Positions 34,906 through 45,087 are shown, counted from the stretch's first letter. The stretch: DNA of 64,000 bases from Pseudoalteromonas piratica (GCF_000788395.1 NZ_CP009888.1:1260001-1324000), one strand, 5' to 3'. The notes: generated by a model not told the origin, from the letters alone. Made by a program: numbers and translations.

Positions 34906-36225
34906 ATGCTACGAATTGTGAGTAAGCAGGAATTAGTAAAACGCCTTTTTGGTTACTTTATTCCACTTACATTAATAGGAGTCCTGTTAGGGGCTCCTTT
35001 TTTACTTTTATGGCTAGGTACGTTATCGCTTTTAGTGTGGAACTATCGTCAATTATTCCGCTTAAGTGATTGGCTTACAGAGCAGCGAAAGTACTACCCA
35101 CCAGAAGGGGAAGGAGTCTGGGAGCAGGTTTTTGAAGGGATCTACCGTCTTCAGCAACGCAATCGTCGCAAGCGCAACGAATTAGCTGATGTAATACGTC
35201 GTTTTCGTGAGGGTGCTGAAGCAGTGCCAGATGGCGTTTTAGTACTTCAAGATGATCTAGCGATCGTTTGGTGTAACAAAGAATCGATCGCGTTGCTTGG
35301 TTTACAGTGGCCGCTCGATCATGGACAACGCTTAGATAATTTAATTCGTCGTCCTGATTTTATAAATTATATGCGTTCTAAAGAGTATCTTGAGCCGCTT
35401 GAACTGCAATCGCCAATTGACGCGCATAGTGTGTTAGAGGTGAGGGTCACCCCTTACGCAGCATCACAATTGATGATGGTGGTGCGCGATGTGACCTTAA
35501 TTAAGCAACTTGAAGAAATGCGACGAGATTTTATTGCTAACGTATCCCATGAATTACGTACGCCGTTGACTGTGATGTCGGGTTATCTTGAAATGTTTGA
35601 TCCTGATATGGCGCCACCACCGGCAATGTGGGGCAAAGCACAGCAAACTATGCTTGAGCAATGTAAACGCATGGCGAGCTTAGTAGAGCAATTATTAGCA
35701 CTCGCGCGGATTGAAAATTCCGACAAGCCGGACTTTGAAGAAGAAGTTGATATCAGTGATATGTTAATGAATATCTATCGTGAGGCTGAGCAACTTAACC
35801 AAGAAAAGCACCATTCTATTGAGCTCAATGTTGATGAAAGCATTAACATTATTGGTAAAGAACAAGAACTGCGTAGTGCATTTTCAAACCTTGTTTTTAA
35901 TGCAATTCGTTATACACCAGAGGGTGGTGAGATCATTATTACTTGGCAAAAAAATGGCCGAGGTGTTGAGTTTAGTGTGGAAGACAATGGTGATGGCATT
36001 GCGCCGGAACATATTCATCGTTTAACTGAGCGCTTTTATCGTGTTGATCAAGCGCGCTCAAGAGACACTGGTGGCTCAGGCTTGGGTCTGGCCATCACCA
36101 AACATGTGTTAAGTCGTCATGATTCTCACTTAAATATTTCATCAAAAGTTGGTGAAGGTTCAGTGTTTAGTTTTTCTTTCTCTAACGAACGTATAAAAAA
36201 CAAGAAGTTAGAAACGGAATTTTAA
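34906..36225 (+). CDS. phoR: Phosphate regulon sensor histidine kinase PhoR
   Basis: A 439-residue kinase. Two hydrophobic segments near the N-terminus (about 10-45) anchor it; PhoR lacks a large periplasmic sensor and responds to the Pst transporter. Then a PAS domain (about 95-200), HisKA with His215 (VSHELRTPLTVMS), the N box (NLVFNAIRYTPEGGE), G1 (DNGDGI) and G2 (GGSGLGLAI). It forms the phoBR operon. Confidence 0.96.
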   Translation: MLRIVSKQELVKRLFGYFIPLTLIGVLLGAPFLLLWLGTLSLLVWNYRQLFRLSDWLTEQRKYYPPEGEGVWEQVFEGIYRLQQRNRRKRNELADVIRRFREGAEAVPDGVLVLQDDLAIVWCNKESIALLGLQWPLDHGQRLDNLIRRPDFINYMRSKEYLEPLELQSPIDAHSVLEVRVTPYAASQLMMVVRDVTLIKQLEEMRRDFIANVSHELRTPLTVMSGYLEMFDPDMAPPPAMWGKAQQTMLEQCKRMASLVEQLLALARIENSDKPDFEEEVDISDMLMNIYREAEQLNQEKHHSIELNVDESINIIGKEQELRSAFSNLVFNAIRYTPEGGEIIITWQKNGRGVEFSVEDNGDGIAPEHIHRLTERFYRVDQARSRDTGGSGLGLAITKHVLSRHDSHLNISSKVGEGSVFSFSFSNERIKNKKLETEF

Positions 36226-36246
36226 TAATTTTCGGTGTTAATAAAT

Positions 36247-36279
36247 TTGTCATATTTTAGTCATGTTACTGTCATGGAA
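36247..36279. promoter_or_regulatory. Pho box upstream of the pstS gene
   Basis: Three consecutive 11-bp repeats, TTGTCATATTT, TAGTCATGTTA and CTGTCATGGAA, place the GTCAT core at 36249, 36260 and 36271. This is the clearest Pho box in the window and lies 54-84 bp before the pstS start. Confidence 0.85.
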
Positions 36280-36332
36280 AAGGCTAAAAATAGTCGCATC
36301 ATCAAAACGGGATAATCAATTGGAGTTACCCA

Positions 36333-37301
36333 ATGAAACTTAAAAACTTAGTGGCTACAATGGGCCTAACTGTTACAGCAATGTTTGCTGGTAACGCGAT
36401 TGCTGTAGATAACAAATTAGCAGATTACGAAAAAACAACTGGTATTTCTGGTAATTTCTCATCAACTGGCTCTGACACATTAGCAAACATGATGACTTTC
36501 TGGGCTGAAGAATATAAGCGTCAATACCCTAACGTGAATATTCAAATTCAAGCAGCTGGTTCATCTACTGCGCCACCGGCACTAACAGAAGGTACTTCAA
36601 ACTTTGGTCCTATGAGCCGTAAAATGAAGTCAAAAGAAATTGAAGCTTTTGAGAAAAAGTACGGTTATAAGCCAACTGAAGTTCGTGTAGCAATTGATGC
36701 CCTTGCAGTATTTGTTCACAAAGATAACCCAATTGAAGGTCTAACAATCAAAGAAGTAGATTCAGTATTCTCATCAACACGTAAATGTGGTGCTGATAAA
36801 GAAGCAACTCGCTGGAGCGATATTGGTTTAGAAGGTACTTGGGCTGGTAAAGACATCCAGTTATACGGTCGTAACTCAGTATCAGGTACTTACGGTTACT
36901 TTAAGAAAAAAGCACTTTGTAAAGGTGACTTTAAAAACAACGTAAATGAGCAACCAGGTTCTGCATCTGTAGTACAGTCTATTTCATCTTCACTTAATGC
37001 AATCGGTTACTCAGGTATTGGTTATAAGACATCAGGTGTTCGTACAGTTCCTCTAGCGAAGAAAGGTACTAAGTTTGTAGACGCAACTCTAGAAAACGTA
37101 GCAACTGGTAAATACCCACTGTCTCGTTTCCTATATGTTTACGTGAACAAGCACCCTAACAAACCACTTTCACCAATTGAAGCTGAGTTCCTTAAGATGG
37201 TTCTTTCTAAAGACGGTCAAAAGATTGTTGAGAAAGACGGTTATGTACCACTTACTTCAGGTATGGCTAGCAAAGAACTTAAGAAGCTAGGTCTTCTATA
37301 A
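36333..37301 (+). CDS. pstS: PstS-type phosphate ABC transporter substrate-binding protein
   Basis: A 322-residue periplasmic protein with a signal peptide (about 1-24). It has the phosphate-binding segments of the PstS family: [11 protein letters not shown] (about 44-54), AAGSSTAPP (about 75-83) and the later [12 protein letters not shown]. It delivers phosphate to PstCAB, but pstC, pstA and pstB are not in the window; the next gene is on the other strand. The triple Pho box and the adjacent phoBR support a role in phosphate scavenging. A stand-alone PstS may also act as an extracellular or surface phosphate binder. Confidence 0.93.
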   Translation: MKLKNLVATMGLTVTAMFAGNAIAVDNKLADYEKTTGISGNFSSTGSDTLANMMTFWAEEYKRQYPNVNIQIQAAGSSTAPPALTEGTSNFGPMSRKMKSKEIEAFEKKYGYKPTEVRVAIDALAVFVHKDNPIEGLTIKEVDSVFSSTRKCGADKEATRWSDIGLEGTWAGKDIQLYGRNSVSGTYGYFKKKALCKGDFKNNVNEQPGSASVVQSISSSLNAIGYSGIGYKTSGVRTVPLAKKGTKFVDATLENVATGKYPLSRFLYVYVNKHPNKPLSPIEAEFLKMVLSKDGQKIVEKDGYVPLTSGMASKELKKLGLL

Positions 37302-37320
37302 GTTAAACGCTTAAGTCATT

Positions 37321-37348
37321 AAAAAAGCCGCTATATAGCGGCTTTTTT
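37321..37348. terminator. Intrinsic terminator after pstS
   Basis: The 28-bp sequence is a perfect palindrome: six A, GCCGCTATATAGCGGC, six T. Confidence 0.95.
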
Positions 37349-37433
37349 GTGTTTAAAAGAACGTTTATACCAATTTTAATAAGTCGGTAATCAACTACTT
37401 AAATGAAATGGTATTAACTAATCTGAATTTAGG

Positions 37434-37673
37434 TTAGTTAATAAATTCTGGGCCTAGCTGTGCCTTGCACGCATTATGTTGATCAATACACTGACGCATA
37501 CATACGCCATTTGCCATGTTATCGCGCATATTGGTGTTTTCACATGAAGACTCACACTGGAAGTTTTGCTGCGCACAACTATTGAGTACTTCTTTTTGCG
37601 CAGGAGTTAAGTCTTTATTTGCGCTACATGCAGCCAATAAAGCTACTAAGGCGATGGTGATTAACTTTTTCAT
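37434..37673 (-). CDS. Small cysteine-rich lipoprotein
   Basis: A 79-residue lipoprotein with a lipobox (LAAC, Cys16). The mature part has six further cysteines (SCAQQNFQCESSCENTN..., VCMRQC, NAC), which may form disulphides in the periplasm. An AGGAT ribosome-binding site precedes it. I do not recognise the family. It lies between pstS and panC and is transcribed in the panC direction; nothing indicates what it does. Confidence 0.75.
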   Translation of the reverse strand: MKKLITIALVALLAACSANKDLTPAQKEVLNSCAQQNFQCESSCENTNMRDNMANGVCMRQCIDQHNACKAQLGPEFIN

Positions 37674-37715
37674 TATCCTTAATCCTTATAATTTTTAATT
37701 GAGTAGCGAGCGAGG

Positions 37716-38567
37716 TTAGGCTGTTGTAACTTGTAAGTTATCAATTAAACGCACATTTGCCAAAAATGCAGCAACCAGAATCACTAAATTTGTATCATCA
37801 TTTGTCGCCGGTTGTAAGGTGTTGGCGTTACAAATATTAAAATAGTCGAGTTTAAAACCGTGTTGTACAATCGCTAAATGTGCTTGCTCGGTGATTTCAG
37901 CAATACTCAATTCACCGTCTTTTAGCGCACTTTCAGCATTTTTCATAATCTGATAAAGCGCACAAGCTTGCTGTTTTTCTTCATCTGATAAATAACCATT
38001 ACGCGAGCTCATCGCTAAACCTGATTCTTCACGTTTAGTTGCTACACCAATGATTTCTATTGGCATTGATAAGTCTTCAACCATGGTTTTAATAACGGCA
38101 AGTTGTTGAAAATCTTTTTCACCAAAACAGGCAATATCAGGCTGTACTAAATTGAAAAGCTTATTAACAATAGTTGCAACACCACGGAAATGACCGGGAC
38201 GACTTGCACCACAGTGACCTTCTGAAACTCCAGGTACATCAATGTAACTTTGCGCTTCTAAGCCTTTCGGATAGATAGTTTCTACCGTTGGTGTAAAGAG
38301 TAAATCAGCACCGTGCTCGATAAGACCATTTTGGTCATCAACTAGGGTTCTTGGGTACTTATCTAAATCTTCATTTTTGCCAAATTGCATAGGATTAACA
38401 AAAATACTCACAACCACTTTATCGGCTATCTGTTTAGCTTTATCTACTAAAGAAAAGTGACCCGCATGTAAGTTGCCCATGGTAGGCACAAAAGCCACTG
38501 TTAAACCTTGTTGCTTCCAGCTTTTAATTTTGCTGCGTAATTGAGAAACGTTAGAAACCGTTTGCAT
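37716..38567 (-). CDS. panC: Pantoate-beta-alanine ligase PanC
   Basis: PanC joins pantoate and beta-alanine with ATP to make pantothenate. The protein is 283 residues. The nucleotidyltransferase motif GNLHAGH (HIGH-like, about 32-38) is followed by [21 protein letters not shown] and the KMSxS-like MSSRNGYL segment. It follows panB by about 25 bp and closes the dksA-gluQ-pcnB-folK-panB-panC operon. Confidence 0.97.
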   Translation of the reverse strand: MQTVSNVSQLRSKIKSWKQQGLTVAFVPTMGNLHAGHFSLVDKAKQIADKVVVSIFVNPMQFGKNEDLDKYPRTLVDDQNGLIEHGADLLFTPTVETIYPKGLEAQSYIDVPGVSEGHCGASRPGHFRGVATIVNKLFNLVQPDIACFGEKDFQQLAVIKTMVEDLSMPIEIIGVATKREESGLAMSSRNGYLSDEEKQQACALYQIMKNAESALKDGELSIAEITEQAHLAIVQHGFKLDYFNICNANTLQPATNDDTNLVILVAAFLANVRLIDNLQVTTA

Positions 38568-38592
38568 AAAAGTAACTACTTAATACGTAAAA

Positions 38593-39387
38593 TTAATTGA
38601 ATTCATGCTCAGGGGCAGGGAACTGACCACTTTGCACATCATCGATATATTTTTTAACTGCTTCTGGCATGCTGCCAGCTTCAAGTAAAAAGTTCTTTGA
38701 AAATTTAGGAATATAACCAGCAGAAATGCCAACTAAATCGTGCATTACTAAGATTTGGCCGTCAGTATCTTTACCGGCACCAATACCAATAGTTGGAATA
38801 GACACAGCTTCAGTAATCGCTTTAGCAAGCTCAGATGGAATACATTCAAGCACTAATAATTGCGCGCCAGCGGCTTCAAGCGCTTTCGCATCATGAATCA
38901 TTTTCTCAGCCGCCTCATTTGTACGACCTTGAATTTTAAAACCGCCAAAGACATGAACTGACTGAGGTGTTAACCCTAAATGGCCACACACAGGAATGCC
39001 TTGCTGAGTAAGTGATTCAATCGCAGGATAAAGCCATTCTCCACCTTCTAATTTCACCATGTTGGCACCTGCACGCATAAGCTCTGCGGCATTATGACAG
39101 GCATCAGCTGGGTTTGAGTACGTCATAAATGGCATATCGGCAATGACAAAAGTGTCTTTTGCACCAGCGCGTACACAGCGAGTGTGGTATGCAATATCTT
39201 GATTGGTTACTGCCAGAGTATCACTACCACCTTGTAAAACCATGCCCATAGAATCGCCTACCAATAAAGCGTGGATACCTTGCTGTTCAAAAAGGCTAGA
39301 AAAGCTCGCATCATAAGCGGTCAGTGATGTTATCTTTTCGCCTTCTTGTTTCATCTTCTTTAATTTTGAAACAGTTATCTTAGCCAT
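38593..39387 (-). CDS. panB: Ketopantoate hydroxymethyltransferase PanB
   Basis: PanB adds a hydroxymethyl group from methylene-tetrahydrofolate to alpha-ketoisovalerate, the first step of pantothenate synthesis. The protein is 264 residues, with the [12 protein letters not shown] start of the barrel, [15 protein letters not shown], the LEGG metal-binding region and [17 protein letters not shown]. Its folate-dependent reaction fits the adjacent folK gene. Gap to folK is under 25 bp. Confidence 0.97.
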   Translation of the reverse strand: MAKITVSKLKKMKQEGEKITSLTAYDASFSSLFEQQGIHALLVGDSMGMVLQGGSDTLAVTNQDIAYHTRCVRAGAKDTFVIADMPFMTYSNPADACHNAAELMRAGANMVKLEGGEWLYPAIESLTQQGIPVCGHLGLTPQSVHVFGGFKIQGRTNEAAEKMIHDAKALEAAGAQLLVLECIPSELAKAITEAVSIPTIGIGAGKDTDGQILVMHDLVGISAGYIPKFSKNFLLEAGSMPEAVKKYIDDVQSGQFPAPEHEFN

Positions 39388-39411
39388 ATGTCTCTCGATT
39401 ATTTGTTGTTA

Positions 39412-39915
39412 TTAGCTTGTCGCCAAAATGGTTAAGCCATTCTTATCAATGGTTTTAAGTAATTCAGTTAACTCTGTGCCACACGGCAGGCATAATTCGG
39501 GCGCCACTTCGTGTAATGGATAGAGCACAAACTCACGTGTTTTCATTCCATAATGCGGTACAGTAAGCCGCTCATTATCAATTTTCTGATCTTTAAACAG
39601 AATAATGTCTATGTCGAGTGTGCGCGGTCCCCAGCGATTTTCTTTACGAACACGGCCAAAGTCTAGTTCTATTTTTTGCGTAATATCTAAAAGTGCCAAA
39701 GGCGATAAATTTGTTTCAATAGCCACAACTGAATTTACATAGTCAGGCTGATCTTGCGGTCCCATCGGTTTACTGCCGTAGAGCGAGGAACTTGCAACTA
39801 AATTAATTTCAGCATGCTCTGATAGCGCGTTTGTGGCCTTTCGAATTTGTTCTAAAGGCGCATTTAAATTTGCGCCTAAACCCAAAAATGCCAACTCAGA
39901 GTGTTGTTTAGTCAT
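39412..39915 (-). CDS. folK: 6-hydroxymethyl-7,8-dihydropterin pyrophosphokinase FolK
   Basis: The canonical HPPK, 167 residues from the ATG at 39915; an in-frame upstream ATG (39999) only reads antisense-free overlap with the pcnB 3' end and was rejected. The loop and active site match E. coli: GRVRKENRWGPRTLDIDIILF, with the tryptophan and the two aspartates intact. It overlaps the pcnB stop by 8 bp. This is the second HPPK of the window; the other lies after folB (1482-1961). Confidence 0.95.
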   Translation of the reverse strand: MTKQHSELAFLGLGANLNAPLEQIRKATNALSEHAEINLVASSSLYGSKPMGPQDQPDYVNSVVAIETNLSPLALLDITQKIELDFGRVRKENRWGPRTLDIDIILFKDQKIDNERLTVPHYGMKTREFVLYPLHEVAPELCLPCGTELTELLKTIDKNGLTILATS

Positions 39916-41311
39916 GGCGCTTGTTACTACTATTTTTAGGTTTTCTTGGTCTGCGTCGACGATAATTACCGCCACTCTTTGAGCCTTTGTTGAGTTCACT
40001 TACCATGCGTTTCTGACTGCCAGCATCTTGTTCTGTGTAGTTATCCCACCATGTAGCAAGTTCTGTTAACTCAGGTTCAAATTGAGCACGCAGACAGAAG
40101 AAGTCTTTTGCAGCACGAAAACGAGGCTGTTGTGTTAAACGAAATGCACGTTGACCGCCTCGTTTATCAAAACGGTGCTGCAATTGCCAAATTTCACGCG
40201 CACCAATGGTAAAGCGTTTTGGTACAGCAATGGCTTTTGCGCTATCAGATAAGATTTGATTCATTGCAATGTTAAATGCATTAAACGGTGTCTCACCCTG
40301 AGCTGTGATACGCTTAGCTTGTGCTTGCAGTGGGTACCAAAGGAATGCCGCAATAAGGTAAGCTGGCGTTACTTTTTTACCTGCATTGATGCGTTTGTCG
40401 GTATTGCTTAGTACTTGTTTTATTAGTGCTAATTCAGGCCCATCTGGTTGCTTATTTAATAAGGAGTCAAGGGCAGGGAAGAGGTAAGTGAAAAGCCCAT
40501 AATGGCGCAATAGGTCAAAATTAGCTTCGGCTTTGCCATTTAAGAACAGCTTCAGCATTTCTTCAAACAAACGGGCTGCCGGGATATTTCCCAGTAACGA
40601 TGCTAACTTGAACATCGGCTTTTCGGTTGCCGGCGCAATGGTCATATCGAGCTTAGTTGCAAAACGCACTGCACGCAGCATACGAACAGGATCTTCACGA
40701 TAGCGCGTTTCAGGATCGCCAATCAGTTCGATGCGGCGGTTTTTGATTGCTTCGATACCGCCAGCAAAATCATGAATACTAAAATCGTTAATTGAATAAT
40801 AAAGCGCATTAATTGAGAAATCACGGCGTTCTGCGTCTTCATCAATTGTGCCATACACGTTATCGCGAAGTAGCTGGCCTTGATCGCTTGCTTGGCTTTT
40901 ATTTTTTTCTTCTTGTTCAACGCTATGGTGACCGCGCATGGTCGCAACTTCGATTATTTCGCGGCCAAACATAATATGCGCTAAGCGAAAGCGTCGTCCT
41001 ATCAGGCGGCAGTTGCGAAACTGTTTTTTGATTTGTTCTGGAGTGGCATTAGTTACAACGTCAAAGTCTTTAGGTTCTAGGCCAAGTAAAATATCACGAA
41101 TGCAACCACCAACAAGATAAGCGTCATAGCCAGCATCCTTTAAACGATACAGTACCTTGAGGGCATTTGGGCTGAGTTGTTTACGTGAAACCACATGATG
41201 TTCTCTGGTAACAACTAGCGGCTTTGAAAAACTCGCAGCAGTGTGTGGCTCTTGACTTTGTTCTGACCCAGATAAGATATCTCGGCAGATTTTTACAAGC
41301 TTAGAAATAAT
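39908..41311 (-). CDS. pcnB: Poly(A) polymerase I PcnB, probable AUU start
   Basis: PcnB adds 3' poly(A) tails that speed RNA decay. Reading from a GTG at 41194 would begin MVSRKQLSPNALKVLYRL, but homology with the E. coli enzyme continues upstream through REHHVVSRK to a segment reading IISKLVKICRDILS, close to the E. coli start MFTRVANFCRKVLS. No ATG, GTG or TTG starts this segment in frame. An ATT at 41311, 7 nt after GGAG, fits; E. coli pcnB is known to start at AUU. This gives 467 residues (E. coli 465). The catalytic GGCIRDILLG, PKDFDVVTNATPEQ and RRDFSINAL motifs and the basic tail RRRRPRKPK are present. Confidence 0.9.
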   Translation of the reverse strand: MISKLVKICRDILSGSEQSQEPHTAASFSKPLVVTREHHVVSRKQLSPNALKVLYRLKDAGYDAYLVGGCIRDILLGLEPKDFDVVTNATPEQIKKQFRNCRLIGRRFRLAHIMFGREIIEVATMRGHHSVEQEEKNKSQASDQGQLLRDNVYGTIDEDAERRDFSINALYYSINDFSIHDFAGGIEAIKNRRIELIGDPETRYREDPVRMLRAVRFATKLDMTIAPATEKPMFKLASLLGNIPAARLFEEMLKLFLNGKAEANFDLLRHYGLFTYLFPALDSLLNKQPDGPELALIKQVLSNTDKRINAGKKVTPAYLIAAFLWYPLQAQAKRITAQGETPFNAFNIAMNQILSDSAKAIAVPKRFTIGAREIWQLQHRFDKRGGQRAFRLTQQPRFRAAKDFFCLRAQFEPELTELATWWDNYTEQDAGSQKRMVSELNKGSKSGGNYRRRRPRKPKNSSNKRHD

Positions 41312-41442
41312 GGGACAGCTCCAGAATTCATACAGGGAAAATTAACCGCGTAATAATATACTAATCACAGTGTTAATGCTATCGCTAGCAAGGTGGAATG
41401 GGGCGTTATTTAATCAATGGTCAGCCTGAATATTAGGCAAAA

Positions 41443-42369
41443 TTAGAGTGCTCTAAAAGTGAAACTGTTTTCGTTTTGTATCAGCTGAATTTCATCATTC
41501 GCTGGCACGATTTCACGTCGCCATGCTGATACAGCCCAGTTGATAATATCGTCTACAGTTGCATTATAAAGTTGTTTTTCAGGGCTATAACCAAGAAAAT
41601 TAAGCCCAGCAAGCAATGTTTTTTGCGGGTTATTCATATCAATGGCTGCAGCATAGTTCTGCTTAGACAGTTTAAATCCAGGCTCTGCAACTGCGAGAGG
41701 TAAATGACCAAATTGTGGTACATCTGCCCCAAGTAATTTATACAAGCTTATTTGGCGTACTGTTGGAAACAATAAATCAGCACCGCGCACAATATGTGAA
41801 ATTTGCTGCGCTATATCATCTAACACCACTACCAGTTGGTAGGCGAACAAACCATCACGGCGTTTGATAATATAATCTTCTTCGGCAAATTTACTATCAA
41901 CTGAAATAGTACCCTTGAATAAGTCATTGAATTGATATGAGGGATTCGATTGTTTTAGTCGTAATGCTTGTTGCTCAAAAGCTAGGTTTAGCGCTCGACA
42001 ATGACCTGTGTAAAACCCACCATGCTGTTTAATTTCTTTGCGGGTACATTTACACGCGTAGACATGATTTGCATCCGCAAGTGTGTTGAGCACAGTTTGG
42101 TAATGGTCTAAGCATTCACTTTGGTAACGAACTGATTCGTCCCAATAAAGGCCGTAGTTTTCGAGCGTTTTTAAGATTAGGGTGTCACTACCCGAAACAA
42201 CGCGGGGGGTATCGATGTCTTCAATACGAACAAGCCAACTACCGTTATGGGCTTTGGCGTCAAGATAACTGCCGAGCGCGGCTACGAGCGAGCCAAAATG
42301 TAGTGGCCCAGAAGGAGAGGGGGCAAACCGACCACGATATGCCCCAAAATCTGATATGTTTGCCAACAT
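41443..42369 (-). CDS. gluQ: Glutamyl-Q tRNA(Asp) synthetase
   Basis: GluQRS glutamylates the queuosine at position 34 of tRNA(Asp). The 308-residue protein has the synthetase core without an anticodon-binding domain: the HIGH-like HFGSLVAALGSYL (about 23-35), the zinc cysteines CKCTRKE...HCRAL and the KLSKQN loop. It begins 10 bp after the dksA stop, an arrangement shared with E. coli. A hydrophobic gap of 131 bp separates it from pcnB. Confidence 0.95.
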   Translation of the reverse strand: MLANISDFGAYRGRFAPSPSGPLHFGSLVAALGSYLDAKAHNGSWLVRIEDIDTPRVVSGSDTLILKTLENYGLYWDESVRYQSECLDHYQTVLNTLADANHVYACKCTRKEIKQHGGFYTGHCRALNLAFEQQALRLKQSNPSYQFNDLFKGTISVDSKFAEEDYIIKRRDGLFAYQLVVVLDDIAQQISHIVRGADLLFPTVRQISLYKLLGADVPQFGHLPLAVAEPGFKLSKQNYAAAIDMNNPQKTLLAGLNFLGYSPEKQLYNATVDDIINWAVSAWRREIVPANDEIQLIQNENSFTFRAL

Positions 42370-42379
42370 TTAAGCCAAA

Positions 42380-42820
42380 TTAACGGCCTGACTGTTTTTC
42401 TTTTATTTCAGAAAGTGTTTTACAATCGATGCATTGATCTGCTGTTGGGCGAGCTTCTAAACGACGAATGCCGATTTCGATGCCGCATGTAACACAGTAA
42501 CCAAAATCTTCATCTTCGATTAGTTGCAGTGTTTTCTCGATTTTTTTAATTAGTTTACGCTCACGGTCACGCGTACGTAATTCTAATGCAAACTCTTCTT
42601 CTTGTGCTGCACGATCAACTGGATCAGGGAAGTTTGCTGCTTCATCCTGCATATGGTTTTTTGTGCGATCTACTTCTTCACGTAAGTTGTTACGCCATGT
42701 CTCAAGAATGGTTTTAAAGTGCGCTAATTGTGCGTCACTCATGTATTCTTCGCCAGGTTTTTCTGTATACGGCGCTAGGCCTGCTTGAGCCAGTAAACTC
42801 AAATTATTTTGTGATGGCAT
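42380..42820 (-). CDS. dksA: RNA polymerase-binding transcription factor DksA
   Basis: DksA enters the RNA polymerase secondary channel and, with ppGpp, adjusts transcription during the stringent response. The 146-residue protein has the coiled-coil tip [12 protein letters not shown] with the two acidic residues, and a C4 zinc finger CVTC...CIDC (C-X2-C-X17-C-X2-C). It heads the dksA-gluQ-pcnB-folK-panB-panC operon. Confidence 0.98.
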   Translation of the reverse strand: MPSQNNLSLLAQAGLAPYTEKPGEEYMSDAQLAHFKTILETWRNNLREEVDRTKNHMQDEAANFPDPVDRAAQEEEFALELRTRDRERKLIKKIEKTLQLIEDEDFGYCVTCGIEIGIRRLEARPTADQCIDCKTLSEIKEKQSGR

Positions 42821-42982
42821 AACTGTCTCCTAATTCTTCTATGAATAGAGTCCCAATAAAAGTCGGCGGCTATAAATAGCAGAATAAAAAATTAAGTGCA
42901 ATTAATTTTTACCAATTAAAATATTTAGACAAGCCTAATTAACAATAATTTATGCGGTAAAATGTTTGAACTCGTTAACTAT

Positions 42983-43693
42983 TCACTGTGGTGCGACAAA
43001 GGGAATGGTTGTATCTATTACTATTTGTTCCGAGCTTATGTTGGTACGGTAACACAAAATTTCAACCCCTGCGGCTAATGCTTTTTTAATTTCAATTGCA
43101 TAATTTGCGTCAATATGTGCAGCGGGTGCCACAGACTTTATGCCAGTATGTTGAATTAAAAAGAATAATACTGCGCGATGGCCTTGTTGCTTCATTGTCA
43201 CTAATTCGCGCAAATGTTTGCTACCACGAGCGGTGACGGCATCAGGAAAATAACCTTGCCCGTTTTCCTCTAACAAGGTGACTGATTTTACTTCGATATA
43301 ACACGCTGGCTTTTCAGCATCACTCAATAAAATATCAATGCGACTGTTTTCGTCACCATACTTTACTTCTTGTGTTAGGGTTTCGTAATTTATTAGCTCT
43401 GGTATTTGTTGCTTAGCGATCGCCTCAGCAACCACGTGATTCGCCATGCTGGTATTAACGCAGATTAGATCACCCGCTTGGTTTTGCGTTAGTTCGAGAG
43501 AATGAGGGTATTTACGCTTGGCATTACTCGATGTTGAGTAATATGCAGTAAAGCCTGAATCAGCGCAGCCTGTCATTCTACCTGTATTAGCACAATGAAT
43601 GGTGAGTTCGCCTTGCGCAGTGTCAATATCGACTAAAAATCGTTTGTAGCGTTTGAGTAATTTGGCTTGTTTTAATTCAGATTGAAATTGCAT
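42983..43693 (-). CDS. sfsA: SfsA family DNA/RNA nuclease
   Basis: A 236-residue protein whose start was set at MQFQSELKQAKLLKRYKRFLVD, the conserved beginning; upstream in-frame codons overlap the divergent pepB promoter. Family motifs are visible: the OB-fold KRFLVDI, HCANTGRMTGC, the nuclease core SRIDILL and YIEVKSVTL, and PDAVTARGSKHLREL. SfsA is linked to sugar-fermentation stimulation in E. coli and has nuclease-like features. It lies between dksA and pepB. Confidence 0.93.
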   Translation of the reverse strand: MQFQSELKQAKLLKRYKRFLVDIDTAQGELTIHCANTGRMTGCADSGFTAYYSTSSNAKRKYPHSLELTQNQAGDLICVNTSMANHVVAEAIAKQQIPELINYETLTQEVKYGDENSRIDILLSDAEKPACYIEVKSVTLLEENGQGYFPDAVTARGSKHLRELVTMKQQGHRAVLFFLIQHTGIKSVAPAAHIDANYAIEIKKALAAGVEILCYRTNISSEQIVIDTTIPFVAPQ

Positions 43694-43776
43694 CGCTTGG
43701 TCGCAAATTATTGGGCTATTAATGCCACTAGTGTACACTGATGGCACGCAATTATGTGAACACACAAGAGAAAAAT

Positions 43777-45072
43777 ATGTCAGATCTGTTTAAAGTTCAG
43801 TTATCGCAAGATGCCGCTGCAGCGCATTGGGGTGAAAACGCACTTCTTTCTTTTTCAAATGACGGCGCAACAGTGCATTTAAAGCAAGATGAAACACTTA
43901 AAAATGTACAAAAAGCAGGGCGTGCACTTGCAAATCAAGGTATCAAGGCAATCGCTCTAGAGGGCGATGTGTGGTGCACTGAAAGTCAGTGGGCGCTTTA
44001 CCAGGGTTTTGTGACAGCTAAAAACCTAGACGCAGTTACCTTTGTCGAAAATGGCCAATCATCATTAGAAGAACTTGCAGCGCTTAAACGTTCTGCTATT
44101 TGGCAGCGCCAAATGATCAATGGCACCGCTGAAGATGTTTATCCAGAAAGTCTTGCCGAAAAAGCGGCTGAATTTATCGGTTCGTTAGCGCCAGAACACG
44201 TTAGCTATGACATTATTAAAGGTGATGCATTACTTGAGCAAGAGTGGATTGGTATTCACTCTGTAGGCCGTGGTAGTGAACGCCCGCCAGTGTTACTAAC
44301 ACTCGATTACAACCCTACTGGTGATGCAAATGCACCTGTTGCAGCAGCGCTTGTTGGTAAAGGCATTACATTCGATTCGGGCGGTTACTCAATCAAACCG
44401 AGCGAAGGCATGTTAACTATGAAATGCGATATGGGTGGTGCGGCAACTGTGACTGCAGGTTTAGCGCTTGCTATCAGCCGTGGTTTAGATGTGCGTGTTA
44501 AGCTATTCCTATGTTGTGCAGAGAACCTTATTTCAGGAAATGCATACAAGCTAGGTGATATTCTTACTTATAAAAACGGCACAACAGTTGAAATTGTAAA
44601 TACCGATGCAGAAGGTCGCTTAGTGCTTGCTGACGGTCTAATGGCTGCAGGTGAAACTGGTGCACCATTAATTATTGATGCTGCGACATTAACGGGTGCT
44701 GCATTAATGGCAGTAGGCCAAGAGTACAACGCGTTATTTGGTTTAGATAAAGCGCTTGTACGTGAAGTTGAAAACTTCGCAAGCGATGAGTTTGAAGCTG
44801 CATGGGCATTACCACTTGAAAAGTTCCACCAGTTTAACTGTCCATCTCCTTACGCTGATACGGCAAACAGTCGTGCACAAAAAGGTGGCGGCTTTGGTGG
44901 TGCTTCAAATGCTGCTGGTTTCCTATCTCGTTTCGTGCCAAATGAAGGTAAAGGTTGGGTGCATATTGACTTAGCAGCTAGCTTCCAAAACTCTGCGGGC
45001 AGTCAGTGGGCAGCTGGCGCAACGACATGGGGTATGAGAACGGTCGCGCGTACCTTGCTAGAAAAAGCATAA
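43777..45072 (+). CDS. pepB: Peptidase B (M17 leucyl aminopeptidase family)
   Basis: A 431-residue cytoplasmic di-manganese/zinc aminopeptidase. The start was set at the ATG preceded by AAGAG; upstream in-frame codons are non-conserved. The M17 catalytic segments are intact: GKGITFDSGGYSIKPSE, MKCDMGGAATV and NTDAEGRLVLADGL. It is closer to E. coli PepB than to PepA in its RGSERPPVLLTLDYNPTGD stretch. It faces a small membrane-protein gene across a shared terminator. Confidence 0.95.
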   Translation: MSDLFKVQLSQDAAAAHWGENALLSFSNDGATVHLKQDETLKNVQKAGRALANQGIKAIALEGDVWCTESQWALYQGFVTAKNLDAVTFVENGQSSLEELAALKRSAIWQRQMINGTAEDVYPESLAEKAAEFIGSLAPEHVSYDIIKGDALLEQEWIGIHSVGRGSERPPVLLTLDYNPTGDANAPVAAALVGKGITFDSGGYSIKPSEGMLTMKCDMGGAATVTAGLALAISRGLDVRVKLFLCCAENLISGNAYKLGDILTYKNGTTVEIVNTDAEGRLVLADGLMAAGETGAPLIIDAATLTGAALMAVGQEYNALFGLDKALVREVENFASDEFEAAWALPLEKFHQFNCPSPYADTANSRAQKGGGFGGASNAAGFLSRFVPNEGKGWVHIDLAASFQNSAGSQWAAGATTWGMRTVARTLLEKA

Positions 45073-45087
45073 TAAAAAATAAGCATT

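Noticed and set aside
41192..41194. GTG at 41194 as the pcnB start
   Set aside because: E. coli-like residues continue upstream to 41311, and no Shine-Dalgarno sequence precedes this GTG.
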